Positions 51,226-60,100 of a DNA stretch of 64,000 nucleotides are shown piece by piece. Location of the stretch: assembly GCA_017999365.1 (NCBI GenBank), contig JAGNLW010000001.1:876239-940238 (forward strand), given 5' to 3'. Both the position numbers and the translations under genes were made by a program. Below the pieces are notes generated by a model that was not told where the DNA came from, searched no databases, and was given only the letters and a program-made list of their open reading frames with translations. The DNA is from Candidatus Aminicenantota bacterium. Lineage in GTDB: Bacteria > Acidobacteriota > Aminicenantia > Aminicenantales > Saccharicenantaceae. Numbering within the stretch: position 1 is the stretch's first letter; every line of letters begins with the position of its first letter.

Positions 51226-51281
51226 GGTACCTGGTCTTTACAAAGGCCATTTCCCGCCTGGAAGTGTAAAGACCTGGCACC
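51226..51281. repeat. Palindromic repeat with 17-base arms
   Basis: GGTACCTGGTCTTTACA (51226-51242) and the inverted TGTAAAGACCTGGCACC (51265-51281) pair with two mismatches around a 22-base loop. It differs from the GGGGACATG family but has the same position: directly after a stop codon and before the next start. It may terminate the upstream transcript. Confidence 0.7.
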
Positions 51282-51304
51282 GGACCTTCTTCGGGAGGAT
51301 CGCC

Positions 51305-52483
51305 ATGATCGAAGGGCAAACGACGGGCGGCACGGCCGCCAAGCTCCGCTACGGCATGATCGGCGGCGGACCGGGCGCCTTCATCGGCGACGTCCACCGC
51401 AAGGCCGTCGCCATGGACGGAGGCGCCGAGCTCGTCTGCGGCGTCTTCTCCCAGAGCTACGACAACACCCTGGCCACGGGCGCGTCGCTCGGCCTGCCCC
51501 GCGAGCGGCTCTATCGCACCTTCGACGAGATGGTCCGGGCCGAGGCCGGGCGCCCCGACAGGCCCGATTTCCTGAGCATCGTCACCCCCAACAGCACTCA
51601 CTACCCGGCCGCCAAGCTGGCCCTCGAGAATGGTTTCTCCGTCCTCTGCGAGAAGCCGCTGGCCACCCGCTCATCCGAGGCCTCGGAGCTGGCCTGCCTC
51701 GTCCGCGAGTCGGGCCTCCTATTCGGCGTCGCCTACGCCTACTCGGGCTACCCCATCGTCAAGCACCTCCGGGACCTCGTCGCCGCGGGCGAAATCGGCG
51801 AGGTCCGCTTCGTCAACGGCGAGTATCCCCAGGAATGGCTGATGTCGAAGCTCGAGGACACGGGCCAGAAGCAGGCCGCCTGGCGCACGGACCCGAAGCT
51901 CGCCGGCGCCTCCAACTGCGTCGGCGACATCGGCAGCCACATCGAGTTCATGGCCGCCTACCTGACCGGCCTGGAGATCGAATCCCTCTGCGCCCGCTTG
52001 GACCGCTTCGGCGCCGGCCGCCCGCTCGACGACAACGCCACGGTCATGGTCGACTACAAGGGCGGCGCCCGCGGCGTCTATTGGAGCTCCCAGATCGCGG
52101 CCGGCCATGACAACGCCCTGCGCCTCCGCATCTACGGCACCAAGGGCGCGATCGAGTGGTTCCAGGAGACGCCCAACACGGCCCGCCTGTCCCTCCCCGA
52201 CCGCCCGACCATGACCCTTTCCCGGGGTCGCGACCCGATGTCGCCCCGCGCTCAGTCGCTCTCGCGCCTCCCCTCGGGCCACCCCGAGGGCTATTTCGAG
52301 AGCTTCGCCAACGTCTACACGACCTTCATCGCCGCCCTGGCCAAGAAGCTCCGCGGCGAGCCGCTCGTCCCGGCCGACCTCGACTTCCCGAGTGTCGACG
52401 ACGGCCTGCGCGGCGTCCGCTTCATCGAGAAGTGCGTCGATAGCTCGGCCAAGGGCTCCGTCTGGATCGCGATGGAGCGATAA
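51305..52483 (+). CDS. Cytoplasmic Gfo/Idh/MocA-family oxidoreductase
   Basis: A protein of 392 residues without a Tat signal. The N-terminal MIGGGPGAFIGDVHRKAVAM is the dinucleotide-binding motif; EKP appears as VLCEKPLATRSSEASELACL. The substrate domain has GVAYAYSGYPIVKHLRDLVA, CVGDIGSHIEFMAAYLTGLE (His ligand region) and GARGVYWSSQIAAGHDNAL. It should act on a sugar or polyol in the cytoplasm, so the region has exported and cytosolic members of the same family. Ribosome site GGGAGGA precedes the ATG. Confidence 0.88.
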   Translation: MIEGQTTGGTAAKLRYGMIGGGPGAFIGDVHRKAVAMDGGAELVCGVFSQSYDNTLATGASLGLPRERLYRTFDEMVRAEAGRPDRPDFLSIVTPNSTHYPAAKLALENGFSVLCEKPLATRSSEASELACLVRESGLLFGVAYAYSGYPIVKHLRDLVAAGEIGEVRFVNGEYPQEWLMSKLEDTGQKQAAWRTDPKLAGASNCVGDIGSHIEFMAAYLTGLEIESLCARLDRFGAGRPLDDNATVMVDYKGGARGVYWSSQIAAGHDNALRLRIYGTKGAIEWFQETPNTARLSLPDRPTMTLSRGRDPMSPRAQSLSRLPSGHPEGYFESFANVYTTFIAALAKKLRGEPLVPADLDFPSVDDGLRGVRFIEKCVDSSAKGSVWIAMER

Positions 52484-52535
52484 ACTGAGAGGACCCCTCG
52501 ACAGGTCTCTCAAGGGGAAACGCAAGGGGGCATCG

Positions 52536-53729
52536 GTGAAAAGGCACGTCACGGTCCGGCCGGCTTGCTTCGGAGCAGCCCTCATCCTCGCCATATCGTT
52601 CCTCCCGTCCTGCCGCGCGGAAAAGACCTACGCAGTCGAGGTCAGGGACGGCGTCCGGCACGTCCACAACATCAAACCGGCGTCCGAGAAGCCCGTGGCC
52701 GGGTTGGCCTTCGTCGGGAAGGTCGGGGAGCTCGAGTCGAAGGACCCGGACCGCCAGTTCGTCCGCCCCATGAGCGCCGTCGAGGACGCCGCGGGGAACC
52801 TCTTCATCCTCGACGAGAAGGAGTCCTGCATCAAGAAGTTCGGCCCCCGCCGGGAGTATCTGGGCCGTTTCGGCCGGAGTGGCCAGGGGCCGGGGGAATT
52901 CCAATACCCGATGTCCGTGGCGGTCGCCGCCGACAGCCGGATCATCGTCTCGACGATGACCGCGGAATTCCACATCTTCGCGAACGACGGGACATACATC
53001 GACCGCTTCCGGCTCCCCCCCTACCGGGGCATCAGCCCGGTCGTCCTCGGCGCGGACCGCGTCGCCGCCTACGCCTTCCAGGTCAACGGAGAGAACAGCC
53101 GCGACAATCATGTCCTGGCCATCTTCGATTTCCGGGGCCAGGTCCTCCAGGAGTTCGGAGAGCCCTTTCTTCTGGATACAACGAGGAGGACCTGGAATGC
53201 CAATTTCCTGAGCCTGGCCGTCGACGGGGAAGAGAACGTCTACGCGGCCTTCTCCTCCCTCAACCGGATCGAAAAATATTCCCCGACCGGGCGGCTGCTC
53301 CTGTCGATCGACCGGGACCTGCCTTTCGAGGTCGCGCACCGCTACAGGCGATCTTCGATGGACGTCGGCGGGCGGGTCGCGACTGTCGATGAGCCGGACT
53401 TCACCCCGGTCAATCGTGGCATCGGCGTCGACAACCGTGGCCGCATCTGGGTCCTGAGCTTCCAAAAGGAGGCCGACCGATCCCAGATGCCTCAAGACCA
53501 TTGGATGCAGGATCATCTCGCCTTCGAGGTTTATAGCTCCGAAGGGGTCCTCTTGTCGCGCGCCCCCTTCCCGCCCGAAGTCGTCAAGTTCGACAACATG
53601 ACGATGCACGGCGACCACGTGTTCTTCGTCGATCCGTTCGACCAGGCCTGCGTCTATGAGTACGCCGTCTCTGACCAGGACAACCGGTCCGCGGAGAGAA
53701 ATATCAAATCTTCCCGGTTTCACCTGTGA
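52536..53729 (+). CDS. 6-bladed beta-propeller lipoprotein
   Basis: A protein of 397 residues. The lipoprotein signal is VKRHVTVRPACFGAALILAI, ending at SFLPSC (lipid-modified Cys30). The mature protein has NHL/6-bladed propeller repeats: AVEDAAGNLFILDEKESCIK, KFGPRREYLGRFGRSGQGPG, and similar blades further on. Many homologues are surface lipoproteins of unknown ligand. Base composition is lower in G+C than the neighbours, suggesting acquisition or different constraint. GTG at 52536 with AAGGGGG upstream is chosen; an upstream extension into the preceding gene is rejected. Confidence 0.8.
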   Translation: MKRHVTVRPACFGAALILAISFLPSCRAEKTYAVEVRDGVRHVHNIKPASEKPVAGLAFVGKVGELESKDPDRQFVRPMSAVEDAAGNLFILDEKESCIKKFGPRREYLGRFGRSGQGPGEFQYPMSVAVAADSRIIVSTMTAEFHIFANDGTYIDRFRLPPYRGISPVVLGADRVAAYAFQVNGENSRDNHVLAIFDFRGQVLQEFGEPFLLDTTRRTWNANFLSLAVDGEENVYAAFSSLNRIEKYSPTGRLLLSIDRDLPFEVAHRYRRSSMDVGGRVATVDEPDFTPVNRGIGVDNRGRIWVLSFQKEADRSQMPQDHWMQDHLAFEVYSSEGVLLSRAPFPPEVVKFDNMTMHGDHVFFVDPFDQACVYEYAVSDQDNRSAERNIKSSRFHL

Positions 53730-53771
53730 GATAATCGGACCCAGAAAATGACGCCGCTTCAGGAGGACATC

Positions 53772-54761
53772 ATGGCCCGACCCGTCACCATCTTCACCGG
53801 CCAGTGGGCCGACCTGCCCTTCGAGGAGGTCTGCCGCAAGGCCGCGGCCTGGGGCTACGACGGCCTGGAGATCGCCTGCTGGGGCGACCACATGGACGTC
53901 CGCAAGGCCGCCGCCGATCCCGCCTACGTCCGCGAGCGCAAGCGCGTCCTCGAGAAGCACGGCCTGAAGTGCTGGGCCCTCGGCGCGCATCTCGCCGGCC
54001 AGTGCGTCGGCGACGACTACGACCCCCGCCTCGACGGCTTCGCCCCCGACTCCGTCAAGGGCAAGCCCGAAGCCCTCCGCAAGTGGGCCGTCGAGGAGAT
54101 GAAGGCCGCGGCCCGGGCCGCCCGGGCCATGGGCTGCTATGTCGTCAACGGCTTCATGGGCTCGCCCATCTGGAAGGCCTGGTACTCTTTCCCGCCGACG
54201 ACCGAGGACATGGTCGAGGCCGCCTTCCGGAAGGTCCGCGAGCTCTGGACGCCCATCTTCGACGAGTTCGACGAGCAGGGCGTCAAGTTCGCCCTCGAGG
54301 TCCACCCGACCGAGATCGCCTTCGACGTCTACACGACCCGCCGCCTGCTCGACACTTTCAACGGCCGCCTGACCCTCGGCCTCAACTTCGATCCCAGCCA
54401 CCTCGTCTGGCAGGGCGTCGATCCCGAGCTGTTCATCCGCGACTTCGCCGACCGCGTCTACCACGTCCACATGAAGGACGTGGCCGTGACCCTCGACGGC
54501 CGGGCCGGCATCCTGGGCTCGTTCCTGCCCTTCGGCGACACGCGCCGCGGCTGGAACTTCCGCTCCCTCGGCCACGGCGACGTCGACTTCGACGCCGTCG
54601 TCCGCGAGCTCAACGCCGCCGGCTACGAGGGCCCCCTCTCGGTCGAGTGGGAGGACAACGCCATGGACCGCGAGTTCGGCGCGAAAGAAGCCCTCGATTT
54701 CGTCCGGGCCATGAACTTCTCGCCGTCCAAGGTCGCCTTCGACAAGGACATGAAGAAGTAG
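53772..54761 (+). CDS. Sugar phosphate isomerase/epimerase-family protein
   Basis: A protein of 329 residues with a xylose-isomerase-like TIM barrel. Metal-ligand segments are FALEVHPTEIAFD (Glu), LTLGLNFDPSHLVWQGVD (Asp/His), RVYHVHMKDVAV (His) and PLSVEWEDNAMDREFG (Glu). It lacks a signal and should be cytoplasmic. With the cytosolic Gfo protein upstream it would interconvert keto-sugars or epimers. ATG at 53772 has AGGAGG at 53761-53766; the in-frame ATG at 53748 lacks one. Confidence 0.88.
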   Translation: MARPVTIFTGQWADLPFEEVCRKAAAWGYDGLEIACWGDHMDVRKAAADPAYVRERKRVLEKHGLKCWALGAHLAGQCVGDDYDPRLDGFAPDSVKGKPEALRKWAVEEMKAAARAARAMGCYVVNGFMGSPIWKAWYSFPPTTEDMVEAAFRKVRELWTPIFDEFDEQGVKFALEVHPTEIAFDVYTTRRLLDTFNGRLTLGLNFDPSHLVWQGVDPELFIRDFADRVYHVHMKDVAVTLDGRAGILGSFLPFGDTRRGWNFRSLGHGDVDFDAVVRELNAAGYEGPLSVEWEDNAMDREFGAKEALDFVRAMNFSPSKVAFDKDMKK

Positions 54762-54774
54762 GGTCGACGGCGGG

Positions 54775-57132
54775 TCAGCGGTCGCCCGGCCGCGCCGCCC
54801 CGATGACCCGGAACGTCCGCTCCAGGCGCCGGCCCCGGTCGTCCGTCAGGACCAGCCGGTGCTCGCCAGGCGCCGGGTCGGCCGCGATCTGGTGGAAGAC
54901 CCTGGTCGAGGCGAGATAGCGCTCGTCGAGGTGCCAGTGGATGGTGGCCGCCTCGTCCCGGTGGACGGCCTCGAAGACGACCGCGCCGGCCCGCCCGTCG
55001 AGCTCGACCGGGACGTAGACCGCCGTGTCCGGATCGGGGTAGACCAGGCTCATGACCCGCGCGCCCCGCTCCCCGGCCCCTCCCCCGCAGTCGTCGCGAA
55101 ACGGCGGTAGGGTCCGGTACTCCGGGTGGTCGGCCCGGTAGAAGAACTCCTGGACGGGCGGCAGGACGAACCAGGTCTCGTGCCGCATGCGGTCGACAGG
55201 CTCGCAACGGCTGTCGACCCGGAACCGGCCCGAGGCATCGAGATGGACCGCCTGGTGGAAGGGGCACATCCGGTCGAAGCGGCTCTCCGCGGGCACCGTG
55301 ACCGTCCCGGCCGGGCACAGATCGGTCGCCAGATAGCCCGAATCGCGGCAGACGCGGACCTCCTTGAACCCGGACGGCGGCCGCACGACGGCCCCGCCGC
55401 CGTCGACGAGCCCGATGAGGTCGAACAGGACGGGCGCCGCCGCGCCCAATCCGGTCAAGCCCGGACGGCCCTCGCCGTCGGCGTTCCCGGCCCAGACGCC
55501 GATCGTATAATGCGGCGTGACGCCCACGGCCCAGGCGTCCCGCAGCCCGAAGCTCGTGCCCGTCTTCCAAGCCACCCACTTCGACGAGCTGAAGTTGCGC
55601 CAGAAGCCCTCCTCGTCCGGCCGGTTGACCGCGGTCAGGGCCTGAAGCGTGAGGTAGGCCGCGGCCGCGCCGAGCTCCCGCATCCGGGACGGCGCCTCCC
55701 CGGTCCCCCTCAGGAGCCGCATCTCCCGCCCGCCGCCCGGCGCGTTCGAGGCCAACTGGGCCAGCTTGGCGTAGAGGCCGGCGATCTCGTCGAGACGGCC
55801 CTCGGCCCCGCCGAGGACGAGGGTCAGGCCGTAGTCCTCGGGCGGCCGGTCGAGCGTGGTCAGCCCCCACTTCCTGAGCTTGTTCTCGAACTTGGGGATG
55901 CCGTATTCCCGCAGCTCGCGCACGGCCGGCACGTTGAGCGACCAGGCCAGGGCGGCCCGGGCCGGCACGGCGCCCCGGAAGCGCCGGTCGAAGTTCTCCG
56001 GCCGGAAGCCCTCGAAGCGGACCGGCGTGTCGGGAACGAGGGTGACCGGGGTCAGGCCGCCCTCCTGGAGCATCGCCGCGTAGAGGAACGGCTTGAGGAT
56101 GCTGCCGGTGCTCCGTCGGCTGCGGGCGATGTCGACGGCCTGCCCCTCTTCCCCGAGCCGCGCCAGCCCGACGTTGCCGACGTAGGCGACGACGGCGGCC
56201 TCGCGGTTGTCGATGACGACCGCGGCCAGGTTGCGGATGCCCCGCTCCCGCAACCGGTCCCCGTGAGTCTCGGCGACGCGCCGGACCGAACGCTGCAGGC
56301 CGGGATCGACGAACGAGCGGAAGGGCGGGACCGCGCCCGGCGAAGCCGCCAGGGTGTCGAGAAGATGGGGCGCCTCCCGCGGCGCGGGCCTCGTCCCCTC
56401 GGGCATCCTCTCGGCCAGGGCCAGCCGGCATTCGAGCGCCGGCAACAGGCCCCGGGCCTCGAGCCGCCGCAACAGGCGGTCGCGTTTGGCCCGCAGCCGG
56501 TCCCGGCCTTCCGCCGAGGCCAGCAGCCCGGGGTCGTTCGGCAGGACGGCCAGGAATGCGGCCTCGGCCCAGCTCAGCCGCTCCGGGGCCCGCCCGAAGT
56601 AGAGCCAGGCGGCCGCGTCGAGCCCGACGACGTTGCCGCCGAAGGGGGCGTGAGCGGCGAACAGGGCCAGGATGGCCCGCTTCGAACGGCCCGTCTCGAG
56701 CCTCAGGGCCAGCACGGCCTCGGTGAATTTCTCGAGATAGGTCCGCGGCCTGTTCTTGCGGGCCAGCCGCACGACCTGCATGGTCAGGGTACTGGCCCCG
56801 CTCTCGACCCGTCCCGACCGGAGGTTCTGGCGCACGGCCCGGACGAGCGCCAACGGGTCGACGCCGGGGTGGGCGAAGAAGCGCTTGTCCTCGAACCGGA
56901 CCAGGACTTCGGCGAAGCGCTCCGGGACCCGTTCGCCCGGCGGGAAGCGCCACTGGCCGTCGGCCGCCGGTCGGGCCCCGAGCAGCTCGCCGCCCGCGCC
57001 GAAGAGCGCCGGCGAGACGGGGTCGTCGAAGCGGACGACCGGGACGGCCAGCCAGAGCAGCCCGCACGCCAGCAGCAGCCCGCCCGCCGCGACGAGCCTC
57101 CGGCGCGACTTCAGCGCACGATCTCGATCCAT
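54775..57132 (-). CDS. pbpC: Penicillin-binding protein 1C
   Basis: A protein of 785 residues. An N-terminal membrane anchor at ~12-30 is followed by a GT51 transglycosylase domain (VRFEDKRFFAHPGVDPLAL with the catalytic Glu, SGASTLTMQVVRLARK, LDAAAWLYFGR). The transpeptidase domain has SxxK in STGSILKPFLYAAM near 340 and KTG in WVAWKTGTSFGLRDAWAVG near 525. The C-terminal PBP1C-specific domain occupies ~695-780 (VYVPVELDGRAGAVVFEAVH). It polymerises peptidoglycan. It overlaps the alpha-2-macroglobulin gene by 22 bases, the pairing known from many Gram-negative bacteria. Confidence 0.93.
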   Translation of the reverse strand: MDRDRALKSRRRLVAAGGLLLACGLLWLAVPVVRFDDPVSPALFGAGGELLGARPAADGQWRFPPGERVPERFAEVLVRFEDKRFFAHPGVDPLALVRAVRQNLRSGRVESGASTLTMQVVRLARKNRPRTYLEKFTEAVLALRLETGRSKRAILALFAAHAPFGGNVVGLDAAAWLYFGRAPERLSWAEAAFLAVLPNDPGLLASAEGRDRLRAKRDRLLRRLEARGLLPALECRLALAERMPEGTRPAPREAPHLLDTLAASPGAVPPFRSFVDPGLQRSVRRVAETHGDRLRERGIRNLAAVVIDNREAAVVAYVGNVGLARLGEEGQAVDIARSRRSTGSILKPFLYAAMLQEGGLTPVTLVPDTPVRFEGFRPENFDRRFRGAVPARAALAWSLNVPAVRELREYGIPKFENKLRKWGLTTLDRPPEDYGLTLVLGGAEGRLDEIAGLYAKLAQLASNAPGGGREMRLLRGTGEAPSRMRELGAAAAYLTLQALTAVNRPDEEGFWRNFSSSKWVAWKTGTSFGLRDAWAVGVTPHYTIGVWAGNADGEGRPGLTGLGAAAPVLFDLIGLVDGGGAVVRPPSGFKEVRVCRDSGYLATDLCPAGTVTVPAESRFDRMCPFHQAVHLDASGRFRVDSRCEPVDRMRHETWFVLPPVQEFFYRADHPEYRTLPPFRDDCGGGAGERGARVMSLVYPDPDTAVYVPVELDGRAGAVVFEAVHRDEAATIHWHLDERYLASTRVFHQIAADPAPGEHRLVLTDDRGRRLERTFRVIGAARPGDR

Positions 57133-60100
57133 TGTCCCTTCGTGTTGGCGTGGACCGACGCGTCGTACATGGCCTCGACGGCGATGCCCGGCTGGTAGTA
57201 ACGCCCCCGGTAGGACGCGTTCATGACCACCCGGAAGACCTTCTGCTCGCCCGCGCCGAGCTCGAAATAGGTGTGGACGCGGTCGTCGCGGATGTCCTGG
57301 TAATCGACCTCGTCCGGCTGGCCTTCTCCCCCGGCGAAGCGCGGGTTCTTGATCTGCAGGCCCGAGGCCACGAGGTGGGTCAGGACGACATTGCGGTGGC
57401 GGGCGAGGGTCAGGTTCTTGACCCGGACCTCGGCCACGACGTCGAGCCCCTGCGCGATCTTATCGATGGCCAACGTGTTCCCCTTGAGGTCGCGGTAGGC
57501 AACCTCGACAGAAAGCCCCTCGGCCGAGGCCGTCTCGACCCCGGCCGGCGGCACGCCCCGCCGGTAGATACTGACGTAGAGGGTCCCGCCTTCGGTGTTG
57601 GCCACCTCGAGCGTCCGGCCCTTGAGCGGGAAGCCCGGGACCTCGCGCCGGTCGAAGGGCGTCTCCGACGAGACGTCGACGGCCCGCTCCCCGTCCCAGC
57701 CGAAGCGGTAGCGGAACGGCTTGAGCCCCGTGCTGCCGTAATAGGCGGCCACGGCCATCAGCCCCCAGGCCGTTTCCTGCGTCGAAAGCCAAGTGTCCGA
57801 GGCCAGCGTCCGGGAGAGGTCGGCCACCAGGTCCTTGACCTTGGCCGGCTTTCCGGCCTGCACGGCGCAGCGGACGGCCAGCGCCCGGTCCCGCAGGTCC
57901 GAGCCGAAGGTGTCGCCGTCGTCGCGGTAGGGCTTGAACTCGGGCTTGGCCCGGTCGGCCAGGTCGGCCGCGGCGTCCGTCTGGCCCGTCATCTGGAAGG
58001 CCGCGGCCAGCATCAGCCCGGCCAGGCCGTCGAGGTCGGCGCTCTCCCGCAGCCGGTTCATGGCCCCGAGGTCCGGGTCCCTGGCCAGGGCCAGGTTGAA
58101 CAGCCGGAAGGCCTGGGTCAGCTTGGCCGCGGCGCCGCCGGTGACGAAGGCGTTGGCCAGGAGCTTCTGGTTGGCCCGCCAGCCGTCGAGCATGGCCTGG
58201 GGCACGTGGTACCCGAGCCGGGCCGCCTCGAGCAGGAAGTGGCCGGCATAGGCGCTCGTCCACTCGTGGCCGTCGCGGTCGCCGGGCCAGTAGGCGAAAG
58301 AGCCGTTCGGCGTCTGGAACGAGGCCAGCTTGCGGACGGCCGCCTTGACGTTGTCCTCGACCTCGCGCTTCTCGCGCTCGTCGAGCTTGGCCAGGCCCTT
58401 GAGATAGAGCTGGGGGAAGGCCGCCGAGAGCGTCTGCTCGAGGCAGCCGTGGGGGTACTGGATGAGGAAGTCCAGCCGCTTCTCGAGATCGAGGGGCGGC
58501 AGGGGCGAAGCCTCGACCGTGACCGTGTTGGTGCCCTCCAGCCCGAAGGGCACGACCTCCCGGCGGGCCGACTGTCCCGGCCCGAGCTCGAGACGCGTCG
58601 TCTGCGTGATCAGGGTGTTCGACGCCAGGACGGGGATGCCGACGGCGTCCTCGGCCTTCTCTCCTCCGCTCGTCGCGCGGAAGCGGACCCGGCCGGTGCC
58701 GAGACCGCCGGTCGACTTGAGGGCGAAGGCGACGATGCGGTCGCCGGGCTTGTCGAAGGCCACGGTCTTTTCGCGCTCGCCGACGACCTCGAACAGGGCG
58801 TCGGTCTCGACGGCCACCGCGACCTCCTTGACCTTGGCGCCGTCGACGAAGACCGTGACCGGCATGACGACGTCCTCGCCGGGCCGGACGACCCGCGGCA
58901 GGGTGGCCAAAGCCATGAGGTCCCGCCGGACCGGCACGGACTTTTCGGCCCAGCCGAACGCGCCGCCGCGCCCGGCCACGACCATGACCCGAACGGCCCC
59001 GAAGTACTGCGGCATGAGGAGCTCGTGGACGCCGCTCGCGCCGGCCTTGAGGTCGAACGGGCCTTCGAACAGGACGACGGGCGGGAAGCGGCGCGGCTGC
59101 TTGGCCTTGTCCAGGGAGGCGGCGCTCTCGTCGCCGCCGACGGCCAGAAGGCGGGCCATCTCGGCGCCGTAGGCTTCGGCGACGAGGTCGAACAGGTCCC
59201 AGGTGCGGACGCCGAGGGCTTCGCGGGCGTAGAAGGCCTTGCGCAGGTCGGGCGTCGCGAACCGGGTCAGGCCGAGCAGGCCCTCGTCGACGACGGCCAG
59301 CGTGTAGGTCATGGGCCGCCCGGCCGCCTCGCGCACCTCGACCTTGAATCTCTCCGCGGGCCGGAGCTCGCCGGCCACCTGGACGGCCGGCTCGAGCCGC
59401 GTGGCCGGGTCCTCGACGAGGAGCGGCAGGACGCCGTAGAGCCGGATGGGCACGTCGGTCGCCTTGTCGCGATGCGGCTGGAGGAGCGTGACGTGGACGT
59501 AGACGTTGGGCGTCATGGCCGCCGTGAGGGGGACCTCGACGCGGTTCTGGCCCTCGACGGTGGAGACCCACCTCATGTCGAGGACCGAGGTCCCGGTCTC
59601 CAGGGAGACCAGGGCCCGCCCCTGGGCGGCCGCGGGCAGGAAGACGACGGCCTTCTCGCCGACTTTATAAGAGGATCTGTCGGAGGTCAGGGACAGCGCG
59701 GTCGCCCCGGGACCGCCCTCCCCGCGGGCCCGGCCGGCCCAATCCGGCCAATCGACGTAAACGACCTGGCCGGCGGCGTGGCCGCTCACGGGGTCCTCCA
59801 CCCGGATCAGGAACCGGCCCCAGGCCGGCTGGCGGATCTTGAACGACCAGCGGCCGGCGCCGTCGCGGGTCGAGACCGTCGCCTGGGCGATGGGCCGGGT
59901 CCGGGTGTCGGAGACGTACTGGGCCAGAGACTCGCCGCTCCGCTCCCACCACCACCGCCACTCGATCTGGTACAGGGAGACGACGACCCGGTCGCGGGAC
60001 ACGGGCTTGCCGGCCGGGTCCACGGTCGCGATGTCGACCTGATGGTCCTGATCGGTCACCAGCAGGCCCCGCTCCCGGTCGCCCTTCGGCACGCGCAGGC

